Notes: generated by a model not told the origin, from the sequence alone. Positions 21,043-34,899 are shown, counted from the stretch's first letter. The stretch: DNA of 64,000 bases from Rhypophila decipiens (GCA_033297075.1 MU858063.1:186001-250000), one strand, 5' to 3'. Translations and numbers: made by a program.

Positions 21043-24000
21043 CTAAAACTGGCTCTCTTCCCTCAGGCGGCTCTTGCTCCCCTGGTGCGTCAGGTTGCCC
21101 ATGAACATGGCGCTCTCCCGACGGTTTGCCTTGTTCATGTACCCAGCTGGCTGATCATAGGCCGGGGCAGGCGCCAAACCACCGCCTCCGCCGCCACTTT
21201 CATAGAGCGGTCGGTCATAGCCGGGGTTCGACTTGAAACCTGTGGGGCCCTGGAACGCCGACATGTCGAAACCCTGGGGCACGACGAAGCCGCTTTCGTA
21301 GGCCGGACGCATCGACACATGACCGCTCCCTTGTTGCTGCGACATATAAGAGGCACCGTCATACTGCGGAATACCCAACGACTGCTGCTGCTGCTGCTGC
21401 TGCTGTTGTGGATTTCCACGCTGTGGCGGCGGGGTGGGCGTGCTTCGGGCAGCCATCTGCGCCGCGTTCATCTGCGCCATCTGCTGCATCGACATGACGG
21501 GCGGAGGGGTCGGCGAGCTGCGGTTGGTCTGGGTTTCGACTTGCTCCATCAGACGCTGGTGCCGGTGTGGCGAATCGCTGTGGGACGTGGACGGGCGCCC
21601 GTCCGAAGGTCTGCGTTCTTGCTGGAATGAAGGGCGATCCATGGGGAGGGAAGGGCGACGGTCCGAGATGATGCTGGGCTCTTTGGTGGGGAGTTCGTAC
21701 TCGCTGGGATCAAGGCCAAACACGGCCTTGTAGTTCTGGAGGAGTAATGCGAACACAGGGGCGGGGATGTTGAGCGTGGGAGAGAAGACGATACCCACGT
21801 TGCGAACCGTCATCTTGTTGAGGTCGGCGTGGTTGATGATCTTGATGAGGAAGGCAATCAGGTACTTTAGGAGCGTGGCATTGGCTTGCGGGAGGCGGAG
21901 GACGAGTTCGCCAAGGGCTGCGAGCTTCTCCTGCATGTTAGTCATCTCGGTCACGGTCAGAAACTCGACGTGAAGGTCGCGTGTGAGTATCGAGGTCGGC
22001 AGTTCGCGGAGATAGGCTTTGAGCAAGGACGCGACGGCGTGGATGTCGTGGTATTGCTCCTCGGTGAGCAGGTTGATGTCGCCCTCATTGTTGAATCGTT
22101 CCTTCAGCTGCTTGATGACCACATTCGAGCCGCTGAGTCGGAAGATGCCCTCCTCAGCGATGGCACCCTGCGCGTCCAAATACTGGATACATCGGTAGAC
22201 GACGGCCGGCAATGGCACGTCGACGTCTACAGGCGAGCAGTACCTGACTGCCTCGGCCAGGGAAGCGCCAAATACCTGTCGAACAGGTCCAGATTGCCCA
22301 CCTCCACCGTGGAACTGGCCAGCCCCTGAAGCGCCACTATCACTACCAAAGAGCGAGTCTTGGCCGTCGCTCGATGTCCTGGTCTTGGGACCGAAGCCAA
22401 AGAAGCTGCGCTTTCTGGCCTTTTTCTCCTCCTGATTCGGTGGAGCCAGTCCCATGCCCAGCTTAGAGCCCCAAGCTTCCGTGTTGGATATGACCTGGGG
22501 ATCCCGCGGAGCAGAGATGGCAAAGTGCGATGGCGCCGTCGTGGCCGGCGGTTCGTCGTCGGGAGATTGCTTGCCCCTGGTGGGAGGCTCGCCCGCCTTG
22601 GTCGCCTCGTAGCTCATGCCAACCAAATCCCCCGTGCTGTCGTTCTGCTGGTGCTGCTGTGGTGGCGGCTTGCCCTGGCGCGTCTTTCTCTTGGCATTGC
22701 CATTGACCTTTTCGGAGCTGCCAGAATGGTGCCGGTCATGAGGCGAGTTCTTCTTGGCGTGTGGATGAGGCAGCTCCTCCTCGTCGGGATCCTTGTAGTC
22801 GATCCAGCGCAACAGAGCATCGACCCAAATATCGCGTTCTCTGTCGCTCTCAGCACACAGGACGTGCTTCGTCAAGCTGTTGGGATCCTTCTTCTTAGGC
22901 TCAAGGATCAAAAACGCGTGACGATACTGGTTGTCAACATCATCAACCCCAGATCGACCGCCTGGGCCCGGAGAACCTTCGCTGGTCTGCTGAGGCGACT
23001 GCTTGCCAATCTGCGCCTTCTGGAGCTTGATGGTGCCCAGGTGTGCTCCTCCAGGCGTCTCGTAGTACTTGAGGTGAGGCCCGTCGAGGATGAAGAAGCG
23101 AGCCTTCCAGCCGCCGAAATTCTTGCCACGCTTGGTCAAATAACCACTGCGGAACGGCCTTCCGCCCGGCCCCGTCTTCTGTGCAGACTCAACAGGGCCC
23201 ACATCTGCCGAAGTTCCCGTCTCGTCGGCGTTGGGAGGTAAGGTATTAGTGGAGAGATATCTGCACAGCTCGAGAGCCGTCGCATTGTCAAGAGGCGTGT
23301 TGAGAAGCTCGTCCAAGTAGTGGTTGAGGGCAATCCGGCGGGCATCCAGTTTCGCAGGCGCATGTCCACTAAACAGCGACCTGTCAGGAGTCTTGGCCGT
23401 AAAGCTGGGGCATTGCTTCAGCCTCTGGTCCAGCTTGGCCAACGAGGCCGAGTCCTTCTCGACTCGCCACAGCTCTCCGCCGTCGGCTCTCGAAAAGATT
23501 GCCAAGGTAAACACGGGGTCCTCTTCCAGCTGTGTCATGGAGATCAGACTGGCTCTCGATGGCTTCATCCGAGACGACGCCACCTTGATGTCGACCGACG
23601 GGAGGGCGTTGGGAGGCAGCAGAAGATCGGGATACTCGTCCGTCACCAGACCCTTGTAAACCCTGGTACGCTGGATATCAGAGACGCCATCATGTGTGCT
23701 CTTGGTCGGACTTGCAGTATCAATGCTGTCTGAGCTCTTCTTGATGATATTCAGGGGCTTGGGAGTGGAGAGGACTAGCGGGTTGTTTGCAGGGGATGGC
23801 GTCTGCAGTGGAGTGTTGGGAGGCAGCGGGATCGGTGCTCGCGGTGGTCGTGGCGAAAGTGGCATCCCTCCAAAAGTGGAAACACCCAACGGCGACAACG
23901 GCGGCGAGTTCACTGGTGACTTGAGGCCCATCGGTCTCGGGCTTGAGGGTAGACCTGGGCTCAAAAGCGCCTGAGGCAGGCTAGTCGACCTCGGCTCTAT

Positions 24001-26402
24001 CACTTGTGTGCCACTAAGAACGCCAGCAAGCGATCCCACGCCTTCTTGTCTCAGGGGCAGTGGCTTGGGGATGTGTCTCGGGCTAGGCGGGATTTCGCTG
24101 GGCGTTGGCGGAACCTCATCCTTGGGAGTGCCCTTTTGACTGCTGCTCTTTTTGCTCTTCTTGGACAAGCTGCGCGCCTCGGCTTCTTTCAAGGCCAGCA
24201 TCTCTCGTTCTCGCTCATCTTCCTCTCGGGTTCTTCTCCGTCCTCGGCGGTCTTCGTGGGGAATCTCGTCGACCTCTAGGATGTCATCATAATCGGTGTC
24301 GCTGTCCAGTGCTTCTTCTGAGGGCAAGGTAGGGCTCTGCATGCTCTTGAAGGATAGCGGTGCCGGGGGAGGTTTCCGTGGCGCTGGCACAGGCGGCGGA
24401 GGGAACTGTGCGATTCCTTCTTCGAGTTTCTGGATCCGCTCAGGGGGTGCCATGGGCGGCTGAGGCGGGGGCATTCGTGGAGGCTCGCGCGGTAGACTTC
24501 GAGAGGGTGGAATGCTCAGGTTCACTCGGAGCTCTTTGCTCTCTTCTGCTTGCTTCTTGGCAGCCTCGGCCGCCTGTTCTTGTGCATCGTGGTCAAACTG
24601 ATCATATGCATGTTCGCTCGGTCTGGGCATCGAATGGGATGGATCGAGGAGCTCGCCTACTGACGCTGGCTGTTGTTCAGGAGCCGAAAATTGGTCGGCA
24701 GGAGGCGTGATGGGGTAAGGGGCAAGCGCAACATCGATGGGCGAGTGTTTCTGGCTGTCGGAATCAAGACCGGGCGATACAGGCAACTCCAGAACCTGCT
24801 CCTTGAGGCCGGAATCGGCCGTATTGCCAGCATTGGACTTCGTCGTCTGTACTGATGCCGCTGGTCCGTCTGTTGGCACTGCTGGTACCGGCGGAATCCC
24901 AGTCTCGCTAACAAACTCTTTCAGCTTTTTCCTGTATTTCTCCTTGTCCTTGAGCGCCCGTTCCAGGTCCTTGTTGAGGCCCAGGATCATGGCCCTCTGC
25001 TTGTCGACTAGCCGCCATAACTGTGCGTTTTGTTGTGACTGTGACTGTTTCTCTTTCAATAAATATTGGATGACGGCCTCGGGGCTCCCTGCTGTCTTTA
25101 TTAGGTTGGCAATGTCTGGTGTGCCTGGTGCATTTTCTTGCGAATTCTTGTTGGGAGTCGATCTCGAAGATATGGCCGAAATCGCAGAGTCCATGGACGA
25201 ATTCCTCGGGGCGCCCTTAGCAGCCACCTCGGCACGCACGCTCGACGAGCCAGCCATGGCGGAAATGTTGCCCGGGGCAGGACCTTCACCTCCGCGGGTC
25301 TTGGAGTTCACGATCGGGTCGGATACGCTTCGAGACTCATTCGGAAATCGTGAAGACAGAGGGGAAGGCGTCGGTCTGGTAGGCAGTAGCAAATTCAAGT
25401 TAGTTCGAGATTCAAGGCTCGTCCTGAACATCAGTCGCTGGCGCCAGGAGCGCGAGACGTGAGAAGGACCTAGTGGGTCCATGATGGGAGACAGAGAAAA
25501 TGTTGAACGCACGCTGGACTTCTTCTGCGCTCGGGCGTGGTGGCACCCGAGGAATCGCTATTGAAATATGTTTTGGCCGACGGGTCGGTGTTGGCGTCGT
25601 CGGGAGCAGCAGTGGTGACGATCTGTGGTACGTTGGCGGCAGCGGCGGCAGCTGTATAAGTGTCGTGCAATGGGGATGAAAAGCCGGACCGAGTTGGGCC
25701 GGGACTCGTCGGGGGTGAAGAGAGGGCGCTGCTCGTGTGGAGCGGGCTCGGGGCGGGCTTCCTAGTGGACCTGTCGACGTTGGGAAAAGGGGATTGGGTC
25801 AGTTGAGAGTGGTCTTGTTCAACCTGGACCAACCGTCTCGCGTCGTTGAAGAACAGTCAAGAACAAAAGGTATTTTGCTGGACTTTGTGGAGAGCAGAGA
25901 GCGTACGAGACACACAGCAGTGCCTGACACAGTCGCACCAATAGGGCGGAAACCAAGCAAAACCCGGCGACCCAGATACAGCAAGAGCACAAGCGTGCAA
26001 CAGGACAGGACGTCTCGCCTTTTTCTTTCCTCCTTTCTGCTGGTGTTTGGAATTGGACCCAGGCCCCTTTTTGAAAGACCAAGTGCAACAATAACAAACG
26101 ACAGTGACAAGTGCAAGTGCAAGTGGAAGCAAAAAGGTACAGATTGCTAGGTCGGTATGACAAGACAGAAGCAATGGGCATGAAGAAGAAAAAAAGCAAT
26201 AACATGCGCTGTCCCCAACCAAAATCAAAGAAGCAAAGATTGGATACAGGCAATCGGGGTCACGGGAGCTGAGAGAGAAATCCAAAACGTACCTTGAACT
26301 GCCACTGGCCGTTGGCGACGACGTTGGCAGTGAACCGTTGCTGTTGCTATTGTAATGGACTTGCGACCTCCCGATTGTAGGGCTGTCCTGGATAGAGTCC
26401 AT
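21043..26402 (-). CDS. PX-PH-RhoGAP protein, Bem3-like (three exons, 1566 aa)
   Basis: Exons 26293-26402, 25513-25770 and 21043-25375 join into 1567 in-frame codons. Intron 1 (25771-26292) starts GTACGT and ends GTCGACAG. Intron 2 (25376-25512) starts GTGCGT, has an ACTAAC branch point and ends CTACCAG. The longest raw frame lacks a proper ATG at its 5' end because that part is intron 2. N-terminus MDSIQDSPTIGRSQVHYNS. After a Ser/Pro-rich region and a coiled coil (QNAQLWRLVDKQRAMILGLN) come a PX-like segment (about 725-840), a PH domain (about 864-985, SGYLTKRGKNFGGWKARFFI) and a RhoGAP domain (about 1158-1345) with the arginine finger at about R1202 in EEGIFRLSGS. The tail is Gln/Gly-rich. 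It accelerates GTP hydrolysis by Rho-type GTPases, probably Cdc42, at membranes during polarised growth. Confidence 0.9.
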
Positions 26403-29400
26403 AGTACGGAGAAGGCTGCGAGAGCCAGGTCCTCGACGACGATGAGGAGGTGTCGGGTCTGTGTTCTGCTGCTTGTGTCGTCGTTGGCCGAGAAAGTCAA
26501 GTCGACGACCGGGGCCAGGACCAGGACAAGGACCGGGGCCAGGACCTCCTTCTCCTTTTCCTGTGGTGATGTTCTTTCTTCACTGTGAACTGCGCGGTGG
26601 CTGCTGAAAGAGCGCCGGGAACAAGCTGCGACATGGACCTGCCTAAGCCCGCTATGCAACCACTGGGAGTGGTGGGGATCTTGGCGGCCAATTGCAGCAG
26701 CCTCTGGTTCAACGCCTGCAACAGCTCGCCGAGGTTTCGAGCTGCCTGGGTGACCCTGATTGACGTCGCATATATTTCTCTGCCAGAGAGTGGCCTGAGG
26801 AGTGCAGTTGGGTCCAGACAATGGATCGTAGCTGGGCCAGGAACGGGAAACTTCTTTTTTTTCCTTTCGACGTCTTTGTTCAAGTTGTCGCTGGAGGAAG
26901 TAGGTAATGAGCGGCTAAGGTTTGAGCTCCATGTACAAGGATGCGGCACAGTCGATAGCCGTGCGGTGTCGAATTCGGGGCAAGGTGAAGGGAGCTGTCT
27001 TTTCCTTCAAAAGGATCCCAAATATGGCGATAGGGAGAGAGAAGTCGTGCTTTTTTTTCCGAGAAAGGGAAAAGGATCAAAGAAGATACACCAAGAATTG
27101 CATGGTCTTGGTGGCAGGCTCTAGTGCACCTCAAGCGTGTCTTGTATGAACGGACCTGAAAGTCACTCTTGAGACCGGTAGACCTCTCGGCTCTGCCAAT
27201 CCAGCTGCAGGTCTGCTGCTCCTACAGTCCTGAACACGGTAAAATCTTGGGATTTCTAAGAATGTCCAAGAATTGGAATGAGGATCCGATAGCAAGGACG
27301 GAGATCCCGTGAACAAGTTCGCGATTATCATAGGCCTAGGTACCTCGGGCGGGAAGCAACGGGATCGATGATGGACCCCCCTATTTTGATATCCCTTTTG
27401 CAGACGTCTCTGTTTAATCTCCGCAAACAAGAAAGTCGGCCATTTCTTTCTTGTATAAAAGTGCGCGCTGCAACATTAAAGTGCAGTATTCTGAGCATGT
27501 ACTATTGTACTGTCGTACCGTACCTTAATCCAGACGGATATTATCTCCAGACCGTGAACGTGGCGGGAAGACACGCAATACCGGTAGGTCACTATAAACT
27601 TAGCGGTTGGCATTAGGTTATTATTGCTGCCGTGTCCACGCCGATTACGTGCAGTACAATTACTACAATGGCACTTGGCCGACGTCGTCATTGTCTTGAG
27701 ACAATTTAAATTGAGGCAATCCCAATCGACAGTCATCTTGGACGTCTCATTCTTCGTTGTATCGAAAGCAATGAAGATAAAGACCTGGCCAAAGCACGAT
27801 GCATGCTGCAGTTGTCCGCCATGAGTCCCGCTGCTCCCCCCTTTTTTCCACAGGGCCGGGGTCCATCAAGTTAGGCGGGTTTTACGGAGCACGGGCGGTC
27901 ACTTGCAGCAAGCGCGTCTAAAGCCCAGACCTGGAACCGAGAGCCGCACTAACAAATCCCATCAAATACCGGCTTCATTTATTTTGTCTGCAATGAAATA
28001 CCTCTGAAACATCATCACCACGAAGCGGATTTTAACCGGACCAAGATCTGGTTTGCGAATGGGACGTTTTGATATTCGAAACCGGGACACGCTTGTTTAA
28101 TTAACTAACAAAACACCCATCTGCTGGGCATCAGTTCTGCCCTCAACTGCTTACATCAGAGGTCCTTCTTCTCTTTACCCAAAAGCAGCAGCTCATTCGA
28201 AACCTGCCACCGTAACCAGTTCATGAACCGGATCATCATCGCCTCTCCTCACTCACATTTGATCAAGTTTTACCACCAATCATGCCTCTCGACAGAGCAC
28301 CCAAGAATAGCTCATATTCGTCTGGTTTACTCTTGTTCCAGACAAAGACTTGTTTGTACCAGATGCCCAGTGTTAGGCCGTGACACTTGATCCAACCAAC
28401 AGACACCAACCACCCTCTCCACTCTTTCACGGGCAACGGCAGACAAGATTTTTGAACCCCCAACTTCAGAAGTTCAGATCCCTGACATTAACGATGATAT
28501 TGCCAGGGGTCAGGGTTGCAGTTCCAGACCTTGTTCCCCCCTCCCCCAGACAGGAAGCAATCAGGTGCCACAGGCTCGCTGGGGGACCCTAACCTCACTT
28601 CTTCTTGGAGGGGTTCACAATCTCATTTCGCGATTCCTTCACTGGTTTCTTCCCCAAACTCGAATATCACTTTCTCACCTCGGCAAAGATATTGTGGACA
28701 CTTTTCGTCGCTGTTGTCAAAAAGGGCTTGTAAATCCGCTGTCTGTATCAAAGGAACCTCGAATTGGATTCCTGCCCCTGAATCAAAGAGATACGCAAAG
28801 TTAATCCCCGCAAAATCTGCACACAATTATAGAGCACATGAATTGGGTTAGCCTTCAATGTATCATGCAGGAGGGACTGGGACTGGAGAGGCTGGACTGC
28901 CACTGCTGCAGGAACGCCCATCTTTTTCCCCAACGCCCAGGTTTTGCCAGGCGACCAAAAGGGGGATGGAGGCAAGTTTAATCATGAGGTTCTGTGCGTC
29001 TGCAGGCTCTATAAGATGGCAGAAGGCCAGAGCTCAAAGTTCCACGAAGAATCCATCAAAGGAGAGGCTCTCTCAGCTTTCAGGTCTTGAAACTAGCCTC
29101 CAGACCAGTGATCTGCACTGCTACCACAGCGAGGCAAGCCCAGCATCCTTATTCTTATTCTGGAATTGTTGCGCAATAGGGATGTGAACCTCGACTACGG
29201 ATACCGATACCAGTGTAGCTGGGATTGACAAAGAGCAGTCTGCGTCTAACCTCGTGATACTCATGAACATACAGAAGCATGTCAGACTTGATGCCAAATC
29301 AAGCTCTTGTTCGAAAGCGGTCTCAATTCCTGCACTGCTTGTCAACAGTGAACAGCCTGGCAGCCACACTGTACCTGCTGCAGTTTTGATGGCCCTGGGT

Positions 29401-31013
29401 CGAGATGACCTCTCATGACTGCAGGACGGAACGGGCAGCCTACCACGACTGTGGCCCTGGGTCACCACCATCACATCATCACCAAGCGCAAACAAATTCT
29501 TCAACCAACGACCGCCCAGCGCGCGAACTAGTGACGATGGAGATGCAAGTAATCGGACGAAAAGCCCAATAACTCGTTACAAGTGGGTGACACTGCGTGA
29601 CTGCGCAAACATCTGAGACCCCATCCAGCCTCAAGTCCGGGCTCCGGGCTGCAGAACAGCCTCCTGCACCGGAGGGCAAACATCAGGGTCCTCCAGCGCC
29701 TCCACATTCTTCAAGCCACGATCTTGATGCCAAGAGATAGCTTGTTTTGTTCTTTCTGGGGATCCGTTGGACCGTGCCACTGCCCGCTCCGGCCGGCTGT
29801 GATCAACATTGACTCTTTCCTTTTGCTTTGTATCCGTAACACCTGCCAGGCGGCTGCCACCTTCCTGACAGATCTGAATACCAGAATCATGAACCGATTC
29901 TTGTAGTCCATACTCCGTATGCCCGCCAACCTCAGCTTTTTACGATTCCAAATCGCGGATACTGTATCTTGAGATGCCAAACCCGTTCCACAACTGTAAC
30001 TTTGACAAGCCACCTACCAGTAGGCGAAATGTTTCAAGGGATCTGGCATATTTTACGGGCCGGCCAACTGCACTGACCGGGACAAGACCGACGCGAGCGA
30101 CGCGAGCGACGCGGCCGGGCGACTGACAAGACCACATCTTGAGACGAAACCGCCCAGCTGCCATGAGCTCGGCAGGTAACAACGCTCCAACTGGAGAAGA
30201 AATCAAGTCATGACCTCCTCCGCGAGTGACTTCCTGAAGAAGCGGTGAGCGAACTACGGATAAAGCAGAAACCCCGATTAGCTGCCTGTCCCTGATTCAT
30301 ACAAATTAGCTGGCAATCTCATCATCCATCCCAAAGAGACTCCCATCTCCCTTGCTTATTCGTCCATGAACAAAATGTCGTTGTAAATCTCGCGGAGACG
30401 GGATATCTTCCCTTTTTCGACCCACCAGATTAGGCCTAATACCCGGACATAACAACAGCTGGAAAATGTTTTAAACCTCTGATGTGTCGTCGTCGAATTG
30501 GTCAACCTTGTTCCCGCTCACGAAACTGGAAGCTCAGAAAAACCTCGTTCTAGAAGCCTCATTGGATCAACTAGAATCTTCATCCATCCAACGGGTCCCT
30601 TTCCCGCGCGTTCCCTGAAATCGTGATGTGTCCATGCAAGTCATCTTCAAGAAACCTTTGAGAGTGTAAGTCTTTCTCTTTTGTTTGGCTGGTTCGTTCA
30701 CAGCCAAGGTCAGGTACATACATACGGGAAGGTGCCCTTGGAGTTGGGTGGCTTTCGGCCATGTGATTGGCCGGTGGACGCTCCCGCTTCCGCCCCTGAA
30801 TTTTGGGTTATTTATTTCTTTTAGCTACACGTGGACCTGCTGGTATCGAACGGACTGCCAGAAGAAGATGAAAGTGGCAAGAATGACAAGGCCGAATGTG
30901 GCCGTCTTGTACAAAAAGGAAATGCGGCCAGGATTCTCAGTAAGTGGCATCAACAAGCAGATTCAAGGGACACCGAATTTAACATTCTGTCACTTGCTGT
31001 CGTGGGCGCGGCT
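26403..31013. other. Gene-poor region
   Basis: The first part is the RhoGAP promoter/leader. The rest has only short frames with no domain or consistent codon pattern. A weak possible spliced ORF begins at ATG 30634 (MQVIFKKPLR, donor GTAAGT), but its introns cannot be fixed. No RNA gene seen. Confidence 0.4.
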
Positions 31014-31393
31014 GCAAGGGTGGCCACAAAGCAAATCAAATCAAATAGGGGGTCAGATTTGATTTGATTTGAACCATTTTGGGCCCAATTTGACTTGATT
31101 TGATTTGATCCAAATATTTACAAATATTTGAACATGGTCTACTTACCTAAGATAGTTAGTATAGTTACCCAAAATAGCTAGTTAGTTCAGGTTAGTCCCA
31201 TAAAAATACTATATTTTCAGTATAAAATACAACTTTTATATGGGATTAACCCACTTCAAATTAGTTCAAATATTTCAAATATTTGAACTACTTGATTTGA
31301 TTTGATTTGGGCCGAAAAAGAGCCGATTTGGTTTGGTTTGATTTGACTTGATTTGCATTGATTTGAATATATTTGATTTGTGGCCTCCCTTGC
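31014..31393. mobile_element. 380-bp inverted-repeat element rich in TTTGA units
   Basis: The ends are inverted: left GCAAGGGTGGCCACAAA (from 31014) and right TTTGTGGCCTCCCTTGC (to 31393). Inside, both halves carry arrays of the pentamer TTTGA/TCAAA in opposite orientation (TTTGATTTGATTTG on both sides of an AAATATTT-rich centre), so the whole can fold into a long hairpin. No ORF. It looks like a non-autonomous foldback element; no clean target-site duplication is seen, although GGCT occurs next to both ends. Confidence 0.6.
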
Positions 31394-32366
31394 GTGGCTG
31401 TCACTTATTTTAACCTTGTCATGTCATCTTGTCAAAGTATGCGGGCAGCCGATGGCTGGGCATCACAGACTTTGGGAGAATCCGGTACCCGTAGGTAGTG
31501 ATTAGGCAGGTATCAAAATGCTCGTGGCCGTCCGTCAAAATTCCGGGTGGCGGCATCTAGGTTAACCTCCCCCTCCGGCTCCTGCCTGTTGCTTAGCGTG
31601 CCGCCCCGGCTGCCGGCGCCGGTACTGTAACTATCCGTCTGTATCACTGACAATCTGGTACCTAGTGCCGTGACAGATTATTTCCTCGTGAGACGAGGCC
31701 GCAGATTGTCGGGTATTGAACTACCAAATATTTTCTCCGTTCAGACTACAGTATCAAGACGGGAAAGATGACGGCCATAAGAGCAGTCATCATCCCTGAG
31801 CTGCACCGGTTACACCATCCGAAACAAGATGACAGGACGGGCGGGCACAAACGGTTTTTTGGTGGAGGCTGTGAAAGAAGCCGCCATTAAATGTACCAGT
31901 GTTACACTAACTGCATCCCAAGATGGGAAAGAAAAGGGCACAGACGGCAGATGTTGGATCCGCTCGACGAACCGTTTCAAAACCCATTTGATCTTCCTTG
32001 GCATGAAATTCCCATTGTTGCTTTTTATATACCCAAGATCAGAGAAATGAAAGCAAAGGGTCTGTCGATCAGGCCCACGGTGTTGCAGAGTTCTTCTGAA
32101 GGAAGGAAGTCGTTTTGCTCACGTGTCCATCGAACCTCACGACATTGTCACGATTGCCCATTGGAGTTGAGGGGCTTAGTCATCACGAACCTCGCACTTG
32201 AAAGCTCAACACCCCTCTCATCGAGATGATGGCGCCAGCAACATTAAGCCAAAATTTCAGAGAATTGGGAGCTATATCGCACTCTCACAGTCATCTATTC
32301 ACGAATTTCCTGACATATTTTCCCACCCGCGCATCCCAATGGCTCGAAACACAAACACCCCAACCA
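31394..32366. other. Gene-poor region
   Basis: Short overlapping frames only; no domain, repeat or RNA gene recognised. Confidence 0.35.
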
Positions 32367-32627
32367 TCACCTTTGAAGCCCAGCCGGAGCATCCAAACAC
32401 CAAGAACCCGGGAGGTAGCCAACTGCCAAGAACACGATAGCTGATCCAGAATCCAGCATCACCTTGTTCTCGCATGTTTGGGGCTTGTAGATGATCCTCC
32501 GTCGTCGATGAACAGCCAGCCAGTCCAAGCCCTCACCGACGCCGGCATCGTCGTTTGCATTGAGGATCTTCACCTCGCCTCTCTGGAAAAGTCGGGGTTT
32601 CTTGACGCGCATGGGTGATGATTCCAT
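32367..32627 (-). CDS. Uncertain small ORF (86 aa)
   Basis: A true ATG (32627) opens an 86-codon frame with ordinary-looking protein: MRVKKPRLFQRGEVKILNAN, then a basic stretch HRRRRIIYKPQT and a hydrophobic segment GSAIVFLAVGYLPGSW. No family recognised and no upstream exon found. Could be a gene fragment or a chance ORF in a gene-poor stretch. Confidence 0.22.
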   Translation of the reverse strand: MESSPMRVKKPRLFQRGEVKILNANDDAGVGEGLDWLAVHRRRRIIYKPQTCENKVMLDSGSAIVFLAVGYLPGSWCLDAPAGLQR

Positions 32628-34899
32628 ATTATTGACTGACTCACTGACGGGTTGAGCTTGCCCAGTGGGCTCAAGTAAGCTCGAACTTCTTGGTCACCGA
32701 GGTCCTTTTCTTGGGACTCAAATGAGCTTGCTTCAAGACGAATCTTGGATACCAGTTCCGAGATGCTCATCATTGTGCATACGGATTAATGCCTTTTTGG
32801 GGGTTTTAACTCATCAAAGATGGTTTTATCCTTGGGGCTCAGTGCCGATGAACCATGATGAGAGGAACCCAGCCATCAATCTGTAGATCTGAAAGTCCCC
32901 CCGAGGATATAGATGTCCTGAGTTAAGATGGGGCAAGGCCTGAGGATTTCGCAGAGAAACCGATGTGCCAAACACTTCTATCTTCTCTAGATCAAAGAAA
33001 CATGAGTGGCTCCTCATTCAGGCCAAAAAATTTCAAAAATCTTTACAGCCGTTACAATCTCTTGTCTAATTATGTTGGTCAATTGCTTGCTTCCTTCCTT
33101 CCGAGAAACCCAGCCAAGAAAACGTCCGGCTCTGGTTCCGGGAATATGCAAGATGGGAATTACGAGATACATAGCTAGATGCAGCTCAGATTCGAGATTC
33201 AGCATGGGCTTCAATGTCCGTATCATTGTCGGTTACCCAGAAGGGAGGGTTGCACCAACGGGAAGCTCAAAGATGATGAGATGACCCCTGAAACGGTTAT
33301 CTGTCTACAACGGCCGGGATTTGGATTTGTTAAGCGAGCGAGCGAGCACAAGTGGGAGCAATGTGGTAACATAAGCTTTTCGTCTCAGGCTTGCGTTTCA
33401 GATTGTGAGCGGGAGAACGACGTCGTTTCCTGTCCTTCAACTTGGCTCGATACACTGTATAGAATGTCTGTTGTCTTGATGTAAATAACCGAGATTACAG
33501 CACCAGCCCAAATTCGATACATTTACGGGTAATTATATAGACAGAAGACAAGTGACTACTCCTGACAGATATCTTTACTGGATAGATATATCCAATACAT
33601 ACAGATACGGAGCTCTGATAATAATAAAAAAGCATGATCGGGTTTGCACCTCCCAAGAGGTTGAAAATCTCAAGTGCGTTGGCTGAGGAACATATCGTGA
33701 TCTCCGAGTTGAACAAGTCGCGGACTATCTGGCAGGAGATGACTGAGGAGGCAGTCGCTTGTAAATGTCGATAAAGTTTTCCCATCTCCACATGCTATCG
33801 GGGCGTCTCGTCGAGCTAAGGGGCAAGAGCGAGGAAGGCACTTCCTAGCTTCTCGAGTGTGGGGCGATGCCTATCAGATTGGCTCGAGGTTGTGGATGGA
33901 GGACCCGGTAGACAGTGCAAGGAAAGAGCTACCTAGTTGCTGTCATCAGACCACTTGCGTCATGGACGGGCAGAAGCTAAACACGGCGAGATTTCGAGCC
34001 CATTGTGAATCCGTTTTGTGACTGGAGCTATTTTACTCATGTGGCTGAAGGGAAATGGAAGTATATCTCATCGAAGCCGAGATCCTTTCACTCTATGTCT
34101 GCCTCAATATTCACTGATTCCACCAAAATATAATTAGACATCATTGCACAAAGCTAACTAAAGTTCCTCACCAGCTTTCTGTCATGGCGTGTGACATACT
34201 AAAATAGATCAAGCCCCTTGAGCCAGGTTTCTATGAGAATTTTCTGGAGCAATCTCGACACTTGGAGGGACAATGCCCGGCTGCTGTGATATTCTTTCCC
34301 ATTTGGTTGACTCCTTTATATCAACACACTCATGTCGTTATTACTTTGTATTTATTTCAGCTAACGTAACTTGCGCACCGCAGATAAATAGATACTTAAA
34401 AGTCACTTCATAAAGCGGATGCTAACTAGAGCGATACAACTCCCTCCCCTATCTCACACCTCTTGATGGAAATTATGAGTCGTCTACGCCGAGTCAAATT
34501 TCAAGACCGCTTTGCCAACTTTATGTGCTATGCGAACCTTAAGTGTTATAAATACAACGACTGTCGGAATCCGATCTTCATCTGCATCCTACCTTATATT
34601 CTATACTGCTGCCTCGATCTGGAGACTGCGTAGCCTCGATACCATGTTGTTCATGAGGCTGATTAGCGGTGCCACTACGATGATGAGCATCCTCGAAATG
34701 TAGAATGCAGGGAGAAAGAAAGAACACCATTGACTCTCCCTCCCCTGTCCCCGCGATGTAGAGAATTTTCTTGTTCCTATGGGCAGCCCACCGCCTGCCC
34801 TACCTCGCCGGCCACCCCTTCAGCAAGACTGCCAACGACCTCCCATGGCCATGGAGCCCCGAGATCGCTGGTGTGGCATAATCACCCCACAGCGGGATG
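32628..34899. other. Gene-poor region, nothing recognised
   Basis: Both strands were read; frames are short and interrupted. Confidence 0.35.

Noticed and set aside
21043..21630. Long plus-strand frames opposite the RhoGAP and Zn2Cys6 genes
   Set aside because: Antisense shadows of Gln/Pro-rich codons; no starts or domains.
25376..25512. Protein start of the raw RhoGAP frame (GTG codon)
   Set aside because: Good donor, branch point and acceptor show that this is intron 2.
26225..26821. 198-codon minus-strand frame upstream of RhoGAP exon 1
   Set aside because: Overlaps exon 1 in another frame; composition is untranslated-leader-like.
30634..31070. Spliced gene starting MQVIFKKPLR and running into the 31-kb element
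   Set aside because: One splice chain needs a 38-bp intron, too short for this lineage. The alternative gives a different frame and neither product is recognisable.
31014..31393. CRISPR-like or satellite array
   Set aside because: The units are pentamers in opposite orientations, without spacers, inside terminal inverted repeats.
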